A stretch of DNA of 64,000 bases, taken from the NCBI RefSeq assembly GCF_014203705.1, contig NZ_JACHJR010000001.1, positions 5,580,001 to 5,644,000 on the forward strand, in the 5' to 3' direction. A model generated the notes under the pieces. That model searched no databases. It saw only the letters and a list, made by a program, of their open reading frames with translations, and was not told the DNA's origin. Position numbers and translations under genes: made by a program. Below, in pieces: positions 17,542 to 26,589 of this stretch. The stretch is from Kitasatospora gansuensis. GTDB taxonomy: Bacteria > Actinomycetota > Actinomycetes > Streptomycetales > Streptomycetaceae. Position 1 is the stretch's first letter. Every line of letters begins with the position of its first letter.

Positions 17542-18507
17542 GTGGACCTTTCCGCTGCACAACCGGCCGTCGTGGGGCCGGAGTTCACCGAGTCGTCCGG
17601 GCCGGCGGCCGACCTGCTCCGGCAGTACCTGCGCGAGATCGGCCGGATCCGCCTGCTCACCGCCGTCGAGGAGGTGGAGCTGGCCCGGCAGATCGAGGCG
17701 GGCCTGTTCGCCGAGCAGGCGCTCGGCCGGCCGGGCCAGGAGGAGCCGCTGAGGCGGGAGTTGGAGCACCTGGTGCTGCTCGGCCGGCGGGCCAAGCGCC
17801 GCCTGATCGAGGCCAACCTCCGCCTGGTGGTCTCGGTCGCCAAGCGGTACGTCGGCCGCGGGCTGACCCTGCTCGACTTGGTCCAGGAGGGGAACCTCGG
17901 GCTGATCCGGGCGGTGGAGAAGTTCGACTACGCGCGCGGCTACAAGTTCTCCACGTACGCCACCTGGTGGATCCGGCAGGCGATGAGCCGGGCGCTGGCC
18001 GACCAGGCCAGGACGATCCGGGTGCCGGTGCACGTCGTGGAGCTGATCAACCGGGTGATCCGGGTGCAGCGCACCCTGCTGCAGGAGCGCGGCGCCGAGC
18101 CCAGCCCCGCCGAGGTGGGTGCGGTGCTGGAGCTGTCGGAGACCAGGGTGATGGAGGTGCTCCGGCTGGCCCAGGAGCCGGTCTCGCTGCACACCCCGGT
18201 CGGGGAGGAGGACGAGGTCGCGCTCGGCGACCTGATCGAGGACGCCGACGCGGCCTCGCCGGTGGAGACCGCCGCCTTCCTGCTGCTCCGCGAACACCTG
18301 GACGCGGTGCTGGCCACCCTCGGTGAGCGCGAGCGTCAAGTCGTCCAGCTCCGTTACGGGTTGGACGACGGGCACCCGCGCACGCTGGAGGAGATCGGCC
18401 ACCTGTTCGGCGTCACCCGGGAACGCATCCGGCAGATCGAGGCCAAGACCCTGAGCCGCCTGCGCGCGCACTCCTTCACCGATCAGCTCCGGGCCTACCT
18501 GGACTGA
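17542..18507 (+). CDS. hrdA: RNA polymerase sigma factor, HrdA-type group 2 sigma-70
   Basis: About 321 residues. Regions 1.2 (DLLRQYLREIGRIRLLTAVEE), 2 (RRLIEANLRLVVSVAKRYVGRGLTLLDLVQEGNLGLIRAVEKFDY and WWIRQAM), 3 (RVPVHVVELINRV) and 4 (ERERQVVQLRYGL and a TRERIRQIEAKTLSRLR helix-turn-helix) are all intact. It directs RNA polymerase to promoters resembling those of the principal factor HrdB. The GTG at 17542 is chosen because GAGGG lies about 8-9 bases upstream; frame upstream of it crosses a repeat. The position just after dnaG is where, from memory, hrdA lies in S. coelicolor. Confidence 0.85.
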   Translation: MDLSAAQPAVVGPEFTESSGPAADLLRQYLREIGRIRLLTAVEEVELARQIEAGLFAEQALGRPGQEEPLRRELEHLVLLGRRAKRRLIEANLRLVVSVAKRYVGRGLTLLDLVQEGNLGLIRAVEKFDYARGYKFSTYATWWIRQAMSRALADQARTIRVPVHVVELINRVIRVQRTLLQERGAEPSPAEVGAVLELSETRVMEVLRLAQEPVSLHTPVGEEDEVALGDLIEDADAASPVETAAFLLLREHLDAVLATLGERERQVVQLRYGLDDGHPRTLEEIGHLFGVTRERIRQIEAKTLSRLRAHSFTDQLRAYLD

Positions 18508-18509
18508 GC

Positions 18510-19943
18510 TCAGTCGGCCAGTTCCGGGTGCACCTGGTCCCGGACCGTCCGGTACTGCTGGCGGACCGAGCTGCCGATCGCCAGGTCGTGGTCCTTGTCG
18601 GCGACCAGGGTGACCGCCTCCGGCAGCTCCCACTGCGGCGGCTCCGCCGTGCCGGCCAGCGCCCAGGCGGCCTGCCGGGCGGCGCCCCGGGCGGCGTGGT
18701 CCCCGGCGGGCGGTATCACCACGGGCAGGCCGAAGATCAGCGGAGCGGCGTCCCGGACGGCGGGCAGCCGTCCGACCGCGCCGAGCAGGAAGACCCGACG
18801 GACCGTCACACCGTTGTCGCGCAGCACGTCCAGCGCGTCCGCGACGTTGCAGAGCATGCCCTCCACGGCGGCCCTGGCCAGGTGCTGAGGGGTCATCGAC
18901 TCGGCCCGAAGGCCCGTCAGGGTGCCTGCGGCGTGCGGCAGCCGGGGCGTCCGCTCCCCGTCCAGGTACGGCAGCAGCACCAGGCCGTACGAGCCGGGGG
19001 AGGACTGCAGGGCCAGCTCGCTCAGCCCGGCCAGGTCGGTGCCGAGCAGCCCGGCCATCGAGCGGAGCACCTGGGCCGCGTTCAGGGTGCCGACCATCGG
19101 CAGGTGGCGGCCGGTCGCGTCGGCGAACGAGGAGATCGCGCCGGTGACGTCCACCACGGCCTGGTCGTGCACCGCGAAGACGGTGCCGTTGCCGCCGAGC
19201 GAGACCACCGCGTCGCCGGGGCCGAGCCCGAGGCCGAGCGCGGCGGCCATGTTGTCGCCGGTGCCGGCCGAGATCAGCAGGCCCTCGGGGGTGTGCCCGG
19301 CGGGCTCGGCCGGGCCCAGCACGTCCGGCACCTGGAGCTGGTGCCCGAGGGCGAGCTCGATCAGGTCCTGACGGTACTCGCCGGTGACCGGTGACCAGTA
19401 CCCGGTGCCGGAGGCGTCGCCCCGGTCGGTGGTCCGGCGCTTGGGGTGGCCGAGCAGCTGCCAGACCAGCCAGTCGTGCGGCAGCAGCACCTCGGCGATC
19501 CGCTTGGCCGAGGCCGGTTCGAACTCGGCCAGCCAGCGCAGCTTGGCCACCGTGTAGGTCGGCGCGGGCACCGAGCCGATCGCCCGCACCCACGGCTCGG
19601 GGCCGCCCAGCGCGTCGATCAGCTGCGCGGCGGCCCCCGCCGACCTCGGGTCGTTCCACAGCAGTGCCGGGCGGACCAGCACCCCGCCCGCGTCCAGCCC
19701 GATCAGCCCGTGCTGCTGGGCGGAGACCCCGATCGCCCGGACGCCCTCCAGCAGGCCCCCGGTGGCCGCCTCGCCGAGCGAGTGCAGCCACAGCTGGGGG
19801 TCGGTCTCGGTGGCCCGGGGGTCGCCGCCCTCGGGCACGGGATGCGGTGCCCGACCGTCCCGCAGGACGGCGCCGGTGTCGGCGTCGCACGCGACGATCC
19901 GGGTGCGAGTGGTGGAGCTGTCGATGCCCGCAACGATGGCCAT
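18510..19943 (-). CDS. FGGY-family carbohydrate kinase, xylulokinase-like
   Basis: A 477-residue FGGY kinase phosphorylating a ketopentose or related sugar with ATP. The N-terminal phosphate-binding segment VAGIDSSTTRTRIVACD, the substrate-loop VSAQQHGLIGLD and WNDPRS, and the C-terminal ATPase segments SLGGNGTVFAV and LLGAVGRLPAVRD match xylulokinases. The ATG at 19943 begins immediately at the fold. The convergent sigma factor stop is two bases away. D-xylulose is the likely substrate, but no xylose isomerase is nearby to confirm it. Confidence 0.8.
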   Translation of the reverse strand: MAIVAGIDSSTTRTRIVACDADTGAVLRDGRAPHPVPEGGDPRATETDPQLWLHSLGEAATGGLLEGVRAIGVSAQQHGLIGLDAGGVLVRPALLWNDPRSAGAAAQLIDALGGPEPWVRAIGSVPAPTYTVAKLRWLAEFEPASAKRIAEVLLPHDWLVWQLLGHPKRRTTDRGDASGTGYWSPVTGEYRQDLIELALGHQLQVPDVLGPAEPAGHTPEGLLISAGTGDNMAAALGLGLGPGDAVVSLGGNGTVFAVHDQAVVDVTGAISSFADATGRHLPMVGTLNAAQVLRSMAGLLGTDLAGLSELALQSSPGSYGLVLLPYLDGERTPRLPHAAGTLTGLRAESMTPQHLARAAVEGMLCNVADALDVLRDNGVTVRRVFLLGAVGRLPAVRDAAPLIFGLPVVIPPAGDHAARGAARQAAWALAGTAEPPQWELPEAVTLVADKDHDLAIGSSVRQQYRTVRDQVHPELAD

Positions 19944-20037
19944 GTCGAGATCATGCCTCAGCTCGGCACCCGGACGGAGCCGACCGGGCGAAGTGTTGCC
20001 CACTCACTGCCCGGATCCCCGGTACGGACGCCTGTCA

Positions 20038-20331
20038 CTACGGGCGGTACGTACCCCAGCTGTCGTCCTCGGCGCCCTTGGCGCTGAGGTACGGGACTCG
20101 GTCGGTGAGCGCGTTCGGCAGCCGGTCGCCGACCTTGCCCGCCACCGCGCCGGCCGCCTTCCCGGCCACCAGACCGGCCTGGTGCTTGGCCTTGCCCGCC
20201 ACGTCCTGCACCTTGGGGTTCTGCGCCACCTGCCGGGCCGCCCCGGCGATCTGCTCGTAACGCTTGCGGCCTGCCTTGGCGCCCAGGACGTAACCGACCC
20301 CGACCCCCACGACGAACGTCAGCTTCCACAT
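20038..20331 (-). CDS. YtxH-like small membrane protein
   Basis: A 97-residue protein with one N-terminal hydrophobic glycine-rich segment (LTFVVGVGVGYVLGAKAGRK, residues 3-22) followed by an Ala/Gly/Lys-rich amphipathic region with repeated GKAxG units and an acidic end. This is the pattern of actinobacterial YtxH-domain proteins, thought to be stress-related membrane proteins. AAGGG upstream of the ATG supports the start. Function is not known. Confidence 0.7.
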   Translation of the reverse strand: MWKLTFVVGVGVGYVLGAKAGRKRYEQIAGAARQVAQNPKVQDVAGKAKHQAGLVAGKAAGAVAGKVGDRLPNALTDRVPYLSAKGAEDDSWGTYRP

Positions 20332-20642
20332 GCTCGGTCTCCACCCTTCCTTGCGGACCCTGCCGCGTTGCCCTGCGTGCCCTACCCGTCCGGCCCGGCG
20401 GCGAACCGCCCGGCAGAAGGCGGGCCCGAGGCACCCGGGCCCGCCAGGCTCCAGCATCCCCGCCGGGCGCCCGGGTCGCCCGCCGGGCGCGCCGGGGGAG
20501 CCCCGACCGGCCGTGCTTCCGGTCCCTCCCGGAGGGCCGGGGCGAAAGCGATTGGCGGACCACCCCCCTGAGTGCGCTAATGTATGACCCGCAGCGAGCG
20601 CCGAAGCCCGGATCACCGATCCGGACCCGGTTGCAAGCTCGG
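20332..20642. other. Non-coding leader of the tRNA-Asn pair
   Basis: About 310 very GC-rich bases with no credible gene. A TAATGT sequence at about 20578-20583 is a reasonable -10 element for the tRNA genes. Confidence 0.4.
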
Positions 20643-20715
20643 TCCCCCATAGCTCAATTGGCAGAGCAGCCGACTGTTAATCGGCAGGTTATTGGTTCGA
20701 GTCCAATTGGGGGAG
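20643..20715 (+). tRNA. tRNA-Asn(GTT), copy 1
   Basis: A complete cloverleaf: acceptor TCCCCCA pairs TGGGGGA, the anticodon loop is TGTTAAT with anticodon GTT, and the T loop is GGTTCGAGTCC. CCA is not encoded. It is identical to the copy 108 bases downstream. Confidence 0.95.
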
Positions 20716-20750
20716 CGGTAAGGTTCCCACCTGATCCACCAGATATGCAT

Positions 20751-20823
20751 TCCCCCATAGCTCAATTGGCAGAGCAGCCGACTGTTAATCGGCAGGTTAT
20801 TGGTTCGAGTCCAATTGGGGGAG
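20751..20823 (+). tRNA. tRNA-Asn(GTT), copy 2
   Basis: Identical in all 73 bases to the preceding tRNA gene, separated by 35 bases, so both probably come from one precursor transcript. Confidence 0.95.
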
Positions 20824-20855
20824 CTTCACCGGCAGTTGAGGTGAGTTGCGTAGAG

Positions 20856-20887
20856 CGAAGGCCCTTCGGATCGCCGAAGGGCCTTCG
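20856..20887 (+). terminator. Terminator of tRNA-Asn transcript
   Basis: A 14-bp perfect stem (20856-20869 with 20874-20887) and a 4-base loop are followed by TGTTT, a classical intrinsic terminator just after the second tRNA. Confidence 0.85.
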
Positions 20888-20919
20888 TGTTTCCCAGGTC
20901 CGTCCCGGGCTCTTCCCGG

Positions 20920-21678
20920 TCAGGCCGTGGCGCGGTGGTAGAGCTCACTCACCCGGTGGTCGAAGGTGATGCTGTACGAGGTCCGCTCGGTGGCCCCGCC
21001 CTCCTGGTAGCCGCCGATCACGCCGACCACCTCACCGGCCCCGGTCAGCCAGGGACTGCCGCTGGTGCCGTCGGTGTAGCCGTGGCAGTCGAACCGCTCC
21101 TGGGTGCTGCTCTGCTCGGTGGTCCGGTTGCTGCAGGTGATCGGCTCCTCGGCCTCGTTCGGGTAGCCGGTGACCGACACCGGCAGCCCGAACCCCAGAT
21201 CCGTACCGAGCCGGAACCCGCCCAGCACGTCCGCGATCTCCCGCCCCCCGGCCGGCGCCACGGTGAGGAACGCCACGTCGTACTCCGGGTCCGCCCGGTC
21301 CGTCCACCCCGGATCGACCACCACCTGACTCACCCGCCAACTCCCGTACGGCAGCTGCCCGTTGCGGTACCCCGGGGCGAACAGCAGATTGTCCATCCGG
21401 CCGAACGACGGGTGCTGCACACAGTGCGCGGCGGTCACCAGCAGATTCCGCCGCGGGCTGTCCACCACGCTCGCGGTGCAGGCCCGGGGGCCGTGCTCGC
21501 TGCCGACGAACAGGGTGCCGATCCGGTCCCCGATCGGGCTCGACGGTGCGGGCCTGGCGGACGGCGTGCCGTCCGCCGCCGGTGCGGTGGCGGCGGGCGC
21601 CTGCGTGCAGCCGGACAGTGCCAGCGGCACCGCGAGTGCCAGCCCGAGGGCAGCGCCGTGCCGCCGTACGCGTGTCAT
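20920..21678 (-). CDS. Trypsin-like serine protease, lipoprotein
   Basis: A 252-residue secreted chymotrypsin-fold protease. The signal peptide ends in lipobox LSGC (residues 21-24), so the mature enzyme should be membrane-anchored. Catalytic triad: His in LVTAAHC, Asp in YDVAFL, Ser in DGTSGSPW. A Cys pair around the His and another near the active Ser suggest disulphides. Followed downstream on the same strand order by a close paralogue (21762-22640), indicating tandem duplication. Substrate unknown. Confidence 0.87.
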   Translation of the reverse strand: MTRVRRHGAALGLALAVPLALSGCTQAPAATAPAADGTPSARPAPSSPIGDRIGTLFVGSEHGPRACTASVVDSPRRNLLVTAAHCVQHPSFGRMDNLLFAPGYRNGQLPYGSWRVSQVVVDPGWTDRADPEYDVAFLTVAPAGGREIADVLGGFRLGTDLGFGLPVSVTGYPNEAEEPITCSNRTTEQSSTQERFDCHGYTDGTSGSPWLTGAGEVVGVIGGYQEGGATERTSYSITFDHRVSELYHRATA

Positions 21679-21761
21679 GCGGTCCGTCCTCAGCTGCCGG
21701 GGGTGCCTGTCGGCAAGATCTACCAGCCCGGGCCGCCGAAGCGCCAGCCTGCAGGTCGGCG

Positions 21762-22640
21762 CTACCCCGTCGCGCGGTTGTACAGCGCCTGCACCTGGTC
21801 GCCGAAGTAGCTGCTGTACGAGACGTCGGGGGTGTCCCCGCCCTCCTGGTAGCCGCCGATCACGCCGACCACCGTGCCCGTCTTCGTGTTCGGGTCGAAG
21901 TCGGTGACCCAGGGGCTGCCGCTGGTGCCGCCGGTGTAGTCCGGGCAGGCGATCCGCAGCTGGGTCGGGCTCTGCTCGGAGGTCATGTTGCCGCAGGTGA
22001 TCGGGACCTCGCCGCTGCTCGGGTACCCCGTCACCTTCACCGGCAGCTGGTACCCCTTGTTGACGCCCAGCCGGTTGGCGCCGAGCACCTGCTGCACCTG
22101 CTGCCCGTTCTGCGGCTTCACGATCGCGAACGCCACGTCCATGTCCTGGTTGCCGCCGTCCGTCCAGCTCTGGTCGACCGTGATCGAGGCCAGCGGCCAG
22201 ACCCCGCTGGGCGTCTCCCCGTCCCGGTAGCCGGGCACGAAGACCAGATCGCTGCGCTGGCCCGCGAGCGGGTCATGGACGCAGTGCGCGGCCGTCACGA
22301 TCAGGTTCTGCCCGGCGCTGTCGACCACGCTGGCGGTGCAGAAGTGGTCGCCGTCCGAGTTGTGCGTGAACACCGCGCCGACCAGGGCGTTCAACGGGGT
22401 CGGCTTGGCGGTGCGGGTGGTGCCCGCGTGCTTGGCGATGGCGGCCTTGATCCGGTCCTTGCTCCACCCGTGCGCGGCGGCGGCCGCACTCGCGCTGCTC
22501 AGGTCCGCACCGGCCGGGAGGCTCTGGCTGCTCGCGGCGCTGCTGCTCGGCGCACTCGGCGCCGCCGCCCCCGACCCGCAGCCCGCCACCGCCAGCCCGA
22601 GCACCACCACACCGGCCGCCCACCTGCTGCGCACCGCCAC
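21762..22640 (-). CDS. Trypsin-like serine protease, lipoprotein (paralogue)
   Basis: About 292 residues, paralogous to the next gene at 20920, sharing CTASVVDS, TAAHCV, DVAF, VTGYP, GTSGSPW and VVGVIGGYQEGG. The signal peptide ends in lipobox VAGC, and a Ser/Ala linker precedes the catalytic domain. His, Asp and Ser of the triad are all present. The GTG at 22640 is preferred (GAGG 7 bases upstream); in-frame GTG codons at 22643 and 22634 are alternatives. The pair probably degrades extracellular or cell-surface protein. Confidence 0.85.
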   Translation of the reverse strand: MAVRSRWAAGVVVLGLAVAGCGSGAAAPSAPSSSAASSQSLPAGADLSSASAAAAAHGWSKDRIKAAIAKHAGTTRTAKPTPLNALVGAVFTHNSDGDHFCTASVVDSAGQNLIVTAAHCVHDPLAGQRSDLVFVPGYRDGETPSGVWPLASITVDQSWTDGGNQDMDVAFAIVKPQNGQQVQQVLGANRLGVNKGYQLPVKVTGYPSSGEVPITCGNMTSEQSPTQLRIACPDYTGGTSGSPWVTDFDPNTKTGTVVGVIGGYQEGGDTPDVSYSSYFGDQVQALYNRATG

Positions 22641-22857
22641 CACCGCCCCTCGCGACCGGACCGACGAGCCTCCAGTCTTCAGCGGCCGCCCACCCGGCGC
22701 CCACCGCAGCTCACCCGGACGGGGAGCGCACGGCCCGCGCACCCGGATGCGCCCCCGGCGAGCACCATGACGGACCGACCGGCTATGCTGCGGAGGACGG
22801 CCCTGATGGGCCGTCTGCTGCTGCTCAGGCCGTTCCCGGCCGCGGGCACGGCGAACC

Positions 22858-22931
<74 letters not shown>

Positions 22932-23205
22932 CCCCCGGTCATTGACGGTTCGTCACATAAAAGGACCAACTGACCTGCGAAAACGCCTACAGATCCGATC
23001 GGAACTGTAGAGCATCCAGCCCCTCCGCCACCGCATTCCGCGCCGAAGTTCACCCTCCTAGCGGACATCCAGCGGACATGGCGGAGGAGAGCGGACTTCT
23101 GAAAAGCTGCTCCCCGCGAGCGTGTAGCACCATGCCCAACGCCCGCCGACATGAAGCCGCCCCGGCCGGAGTAGCCCCCTGGCCGGGGGAGGGGAGGAGC
23201 AGTCT
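22932..23205. other. Putative attachment region with AGCGGAC repeats
   Basis: Between the tRNA and the first island gene, AGCGGACAT occurs at 23060 and 23071 (11-bp spacing) with a third AGCGGAC at 23090. Such short direct repeats can be integrase arm-binding sites; the second attachment copy is not in the window. Confidence 0.3.
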
Positions 23206-24609
23206 GTGATCAACCTCGAAGAGCTCGTGACCCGGGTCCACACCCCAGAGGTCCGACAGTTCGTCCGTGACGCCTACCGGGCCTACGCCAGCGGGATCCA
23301 CCGCGCCGCGATCGTGCTCACCTGGACCGCGGTCTGCGCCGACGTGATGGCCAAGGCTCTGGTGCTCGCGGACGACGGCGAGCCGGAGGCGAAGGAGATC
23401 ACCAAGAAGGTGCTGGAGGCCCAGACGCTCGCGGCCAGCACCGACCCGAAGGACCGGAAGAGCAGCATTGAGATCATGGGCGCTGTCGAGCGGGGGCTAG
23501 TTGACACTGCGCTGAAGTTGGAGCTGATCGACGCCTCCCAGCGCATCCAGCTGGACCGCCTGCACGAGGACCGCAACCAGAGTGCCCACCCCTCACTTCG
23601 GCCCCTCGGCGAGCCGTACGAGCCGACCGGTGACTACGCCCGCGCCCACCTGATGGCGGCCCTGGACGCGCTGCTGATCCACCCGCCCAGCCAGGGCCGC
23701 AAGGTGCTGAACAGCTTCATGCACCACGTCGCCGACCCGGCGTTCATCCTGCACCGCGGCCACCTCGTCCACACCTACTTCGACCGTGTCCGCCCCTCCG
23801 CCCGCTTCCGCGTGGTCGAGTTCGCGGCGAAGTTCGCCGCCCTCCAGATCGAAGATCCCAAGCTTGTGGTGCCGGCCAGCGTGTTCGCCGATCGGATGGC
23901 CGACTGCCTGCGTTGCTTCGCAGACCAGGACGCCACTGTGGTGGAGGAGAGCCTGGCCAAGCAGATGGACAAGCTCGCAGCAGCCGAGCCCGGTATCCAA
24001 CTGTCGGCGCTTGCCCGGCTGGGCGACGTGCCCGCCTTCTGGAAGGTGCTCCCCGAGACCCTGCGGGGCCTCTTCGAGGCCCGGATCGTGCAGATCGGGG
24101 AGAACGGCAAGGAGCTGACCGCCTCCCTCACGACCGCGGAGACCAAGATGCTTGGCCTGGTCACCTACCCTGAGCTGAGGAAGTCCCTCCCTGAGCTGGA
24201 GACGGCCTTCGCGCAGCTGGCCTACCGGAGCAAGGTCGAGGTGATCAGCCTTCGGCCGGACCCGTACTACGTCTCGTTCTTGGTCGACGTCATCGGCGAG
24301 GTTCACAGTTACGACTCCGGGGACCTCGTCACGAGGAGCGGGGTGCTGCCGTGTGCCCCGTTCCTGAACGCGGAATCGCTGCCCGCTGTCTTGCGAGCCT
24401 GGTGGGACAACAGCCAGTGCTGGGGGCGACGCGTCAACGGCGTCCTGGAGCAGGTCTACGAGGCGACCGCCCACCTCGGCCCGGATCGCGACGCGATGTG
24501 GAAGCCGTTCGTGGAGGAGCTGAGGGAGTACGACGTCCTCTACCGGGACATCCTCCGTCGCTTCAACTGGCCGGCCCCGGCTCCGGAGCCGACGGCCACC
24601 AGCGAGTAG
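23206..24609 (+). CDS. HEPN-type (DUF4145-like) protein, 467 residues
   Basis: The first about 150 residues look like a HEPN domain: an all-helical segment RDAYRAYASGIHRAAIVLTW and, after a second helix pair, EDRNQSAHPS, which fits the RNase motif R-x4-H. The remaining about 310 residues are helical and unrecognised. HEPN domains often are toxins or RNases in abortive infection. GGAGG lies 8 bases before the GTG. It sits between the presumed attachment site and the integrase, the usual cargo position, and ends at a terminator shared with the convergent integrase. Defence function is inference. Confidence 0.55.
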   Translation: MINLEELVTRVHTPEVRQFVRDAYRAYASGIHRAAIVLTWTAVCADVMAKALVLADDGEPEAKEITKKVLEAQTLAASTDPKDRKSSIEIMGAVERGLVDTALKLELIDASQRIQLDRLHEDRNQSAHPSLRPLGEPYEPTGDYARAHLMAALDALLIHPPSQGRKVLNSFMHHVADPAFILHRGHLVHTYFDRVRPSARFRVVEFAAKFAALQIEDPKLVVPASVFADRMADCLRCFADQDATVVEESLAKQMDKLAAAEPGIQLSALARLGDVPAFWKVLPETLRGLFEARIVQIGENGKELTASLTTAETKMLGLVTYPELRKSLPELETAFAQLAYRSKVEVISLRPDPYYVSFLVDVIGEVHSYDSGDLVTRSGVLPCAPFLNAESLPAVLRAWWDNSQCWGRRVNGVLEQVYEATAHLGPDRDAMWKPFVEELREYDVLYRDILRRFNWPAPAPEPTATSE

Positions 24610-24624
24610 TAGAAGCGCAGCATG

Positions 24625-24662
24625 CAGAGGGGGCGGTGACCACCAGGTCACCGCCCCCTCTG
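24625..24662. terminator. Bidirectional terminator, HEPN gene and integrase
   Basis: Perfect 17-bp stem (24625-24641 with 24646-24662) and ACCA loop between two convergent genes. Confidence 0.85.
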
Positions 24663-24673
24663 GCGATAGGGGG

Positions 24674-26299
24674 TCAGGCCGGAACCAACTCGGCGGTCTT
24701 CGCCGCGAGCTTCTTCTGCTGGGCGCGGCGCAGCGCGGTGAGTCGGCCGCCGGTCGGTGCCAGCACCGGCACCGGAGCCGGTGCCTCGACGGGGGCGGGC
24801 TCGGGTACCGGGGCCTCGACGGGGGCGGGGCGGCCGGCGCGGGGGACGACGGCGAGGGCGGCTTCGGCCTGGGCCTGCTTCGCCTCCTCCAGGGTGTTGG
24901 TGTAGGTGTCGGCGGTGATCTGGATGCCGGAGTGGCCGAGCTGGTCGCTGATGTCCTTCATGTCGGCGCCGCCGTAGTGTGCGATGCACGCCGCGCCGTG
25001 GCGGAGGCCGTGGAGGGTGATCGGCGGCAGGTCCGCCAGCTCGACCAGCTTCGCGAAGCGATAGGTGAGGTAGTCGGGGTGGTACGCCTCGCCGTTCTCC
25101 TTGGTGAAGACGAGGCCGGTCTCCTTCCACGCCCGTCCGGCCTTCTTCCGCTGGACAGCCTGCCGGTCGTGGCGGTCGGCCAGGAGGCGGGCGCTCTCGG
25201 AGTCGAGGTTGATGGTCCGCTCGGAGTCCGCCTTCGGGGCGGTCTGGTAGAGCTGGCTGGCGATGTAGACGAGCTGCTGGCTGATGGTGACCTGCATCTG
25301 GTCGAGGTCGACCTCAGACCAGGGAAGCGCGCACGCTTCACCGCGGCGCGGGCCTCGCAGGGCCATGAAGTGCCACAGGTCGAACAGCTCGTCGTCGACG
25401 TAGGTGTCGAGGAACTCGCCGAGGAGCTGCGGTGTCCACACCATCACCTTGCCGGGGACCTCGCCGGTTGCCCGCCAGTGGGCGACGCGGGCCGGGGTCC
25501 ACAGCAGTGGCTTGGGGGCCTTGACCTTGGGCAGGGTGACCAGCTCTGCCCAGTTCTTGCTGATCTCCTCGGCGAGGAGGGCGTCAGCGAGGGCGCTGCG
25601 GAGCGTGGCGAGGATGCGGTGCTGCGTGGTGGGGCCGGTGACCCGCTTCTTCTTCTTGCGCTCGACGGCCAGTAGCTCGCGGGCCTCCATCCAGGCGGCG
25701 CGCAGGACCGGCCGGTCCGCCTTGGAGCCTTCGCGCCAGGCGGCGCGCTTGCGCTCGCAGTCGGCGGTGAGGAGGTCGACGTAGTCGCGGTGGAGTTCGA
25801 TCTCCGTGTTCCGGTCGGCGATCGAGGCGAACATGCCTTCGATGTGGGCCTTGCGGAGGTCCTTGCGGTCGATGAGCCCGATGTACGGGTTGATGTGCAG
25901 GTCGATGTGCTCGCGGTACTTGTTGGCCGTCCCGAGCGCGATGTCCTTCTTGCCCGTGATCCACCGCGAGAGGAAGTCGCCGGTGGTCTCCCGCACGCCT
26001 ACGTCCAGGCCGTCCTGGTGCTGCTTCCACAGCTTCTTGCACTCGGCGGCGGCCTTCTTCTGGGTGGGGAAGCCGCCGGGGCGGAACCGCTGGCGCTTGC
26101 CGTCGGGGCCGGCGGGCAGTTCCAGGAAGAAGTGCCAGGTCCCGTGGTTCCGCTCGCTCAGGCGGGGGCATCCGGTGCCTAGGTAGCCGATCTTCTGGAC
26201 GCCCTGCTCGTCGAGAACAGGCTTCCCCTTGAGCTTGCCGCGCCGGTGCCACTGGGGACCCTTGCACATGCACTTCTTGTAGGTCTTCTCCTCGAACAT
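24674..26299 (-). CDS. Tyrosine recombinase (phage integrase)
   Basis: A 541-residue site-specific recombinase. An N-terminal arm-binding/AP2-like part includes GKRQRFRPGGFPTQKKAAAECKKL. The core-binding SAM-like domain follows (about 105-290). The catalytic domain has Arg in GPRRGEACAL, HGLRH (His and second Arg), LGHSG (His) and the nucleophile Tyr in ITADTYTNTL. A Pro/Ala-rich C-terminal tail of about 60 residues (APVEAP repeats) is unusual. It would integrate and, with an excisionase, excise the island; the tRNA-Met is the likely target. An AT-rich promoter region lies upstream, divergent from the excisionase-like gene. Confidence 0.93.
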   Translation of the reverse strand: MFEEKTYKKCMCKGPQWHRRGKLKGKPVLDEQGVQKIGYLGTGCPRLSERNHGTWHFFLELPAGPDGKRQRFRPGGFPTQKKAAAECKKLWKQHQDGLDVGVRETTGDFLSRWITGKKDIALGTANKYREHIDLHINPYIGLIDRKDLRKAHIEGMFASIADRNTEIELHRDYVDLLTADCERKRAAWREGSKADRPVLRAAWMEARELLAVERKKKKRVTGPTTQHRILATLRSALADALLAEEISKNWAELVTLPKVKAPKPLLWTPARVAHWRATGEVPGKVMVWTPQLLGEFLDTYVDDELFDLWHFMALRGPRRGEACALPWSEVDLDQMQVTISQQLVYIASQLYQTAPKADSERTINLDSESARLLADRHDRQAVQRKKAGRAWKETGLVFTKENGEAYHPDYLTYRFAKLVELADLPPITLHGLRHGAACIAHYGGADMKDISDQLGHSGIQITADTYTNTLEEAKQAQAEAALAVVPRAGRPAPVEAPVPEPAPVEAPAPVPVLAPTGGRLTALRRAQQKKLAAKTAELVPA

Positions 26300-26589
26300 G
26301 TGTCCGAGCCTTGCCTTTCGCTCCGCTTCTTCGCTGGCCGTGGGCTGCCACGGACAGTCACTCGCATACGTGTTCTATTATGCCTTAATTTACACCGACC
26401 GTACGCACAACGGCCCTTGTCGCCAAGGGACTTGGCGGCAGGGTAGGGGTTTCATGCGGGTCGGCCGATTGTTGTATGTCAACTGACTTTGGTTATCCTT
26501 AGTTGTCCGTCGTTACCTTTACCGGCCTTTCCGGCCCGGGTACGCTGGACTCAAGTTGGCGCGGGGGAGAACGCGACAACGAACTGAAC
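26300..26589. promoter_or_regulatory. Divergent int/xis control region
   Basis: A locally AT-rich intergenic region. On the plus strand TTGTAT (26472-26477), 16 bases, then TATCCT (26494-26499) form a plausible promoter for the excisionase-like gene. A TAATAG-like -10 on the minus strand near 26380 could serve the integrase. Confidence 0.45.

Noticed and set aside
24648..25130. Open frames inside the integrase gene on both strands
   Set aside because: Low-complexity Arg/Pro-rich translations in shadow frames; the integrase frame has all catalytic residues.
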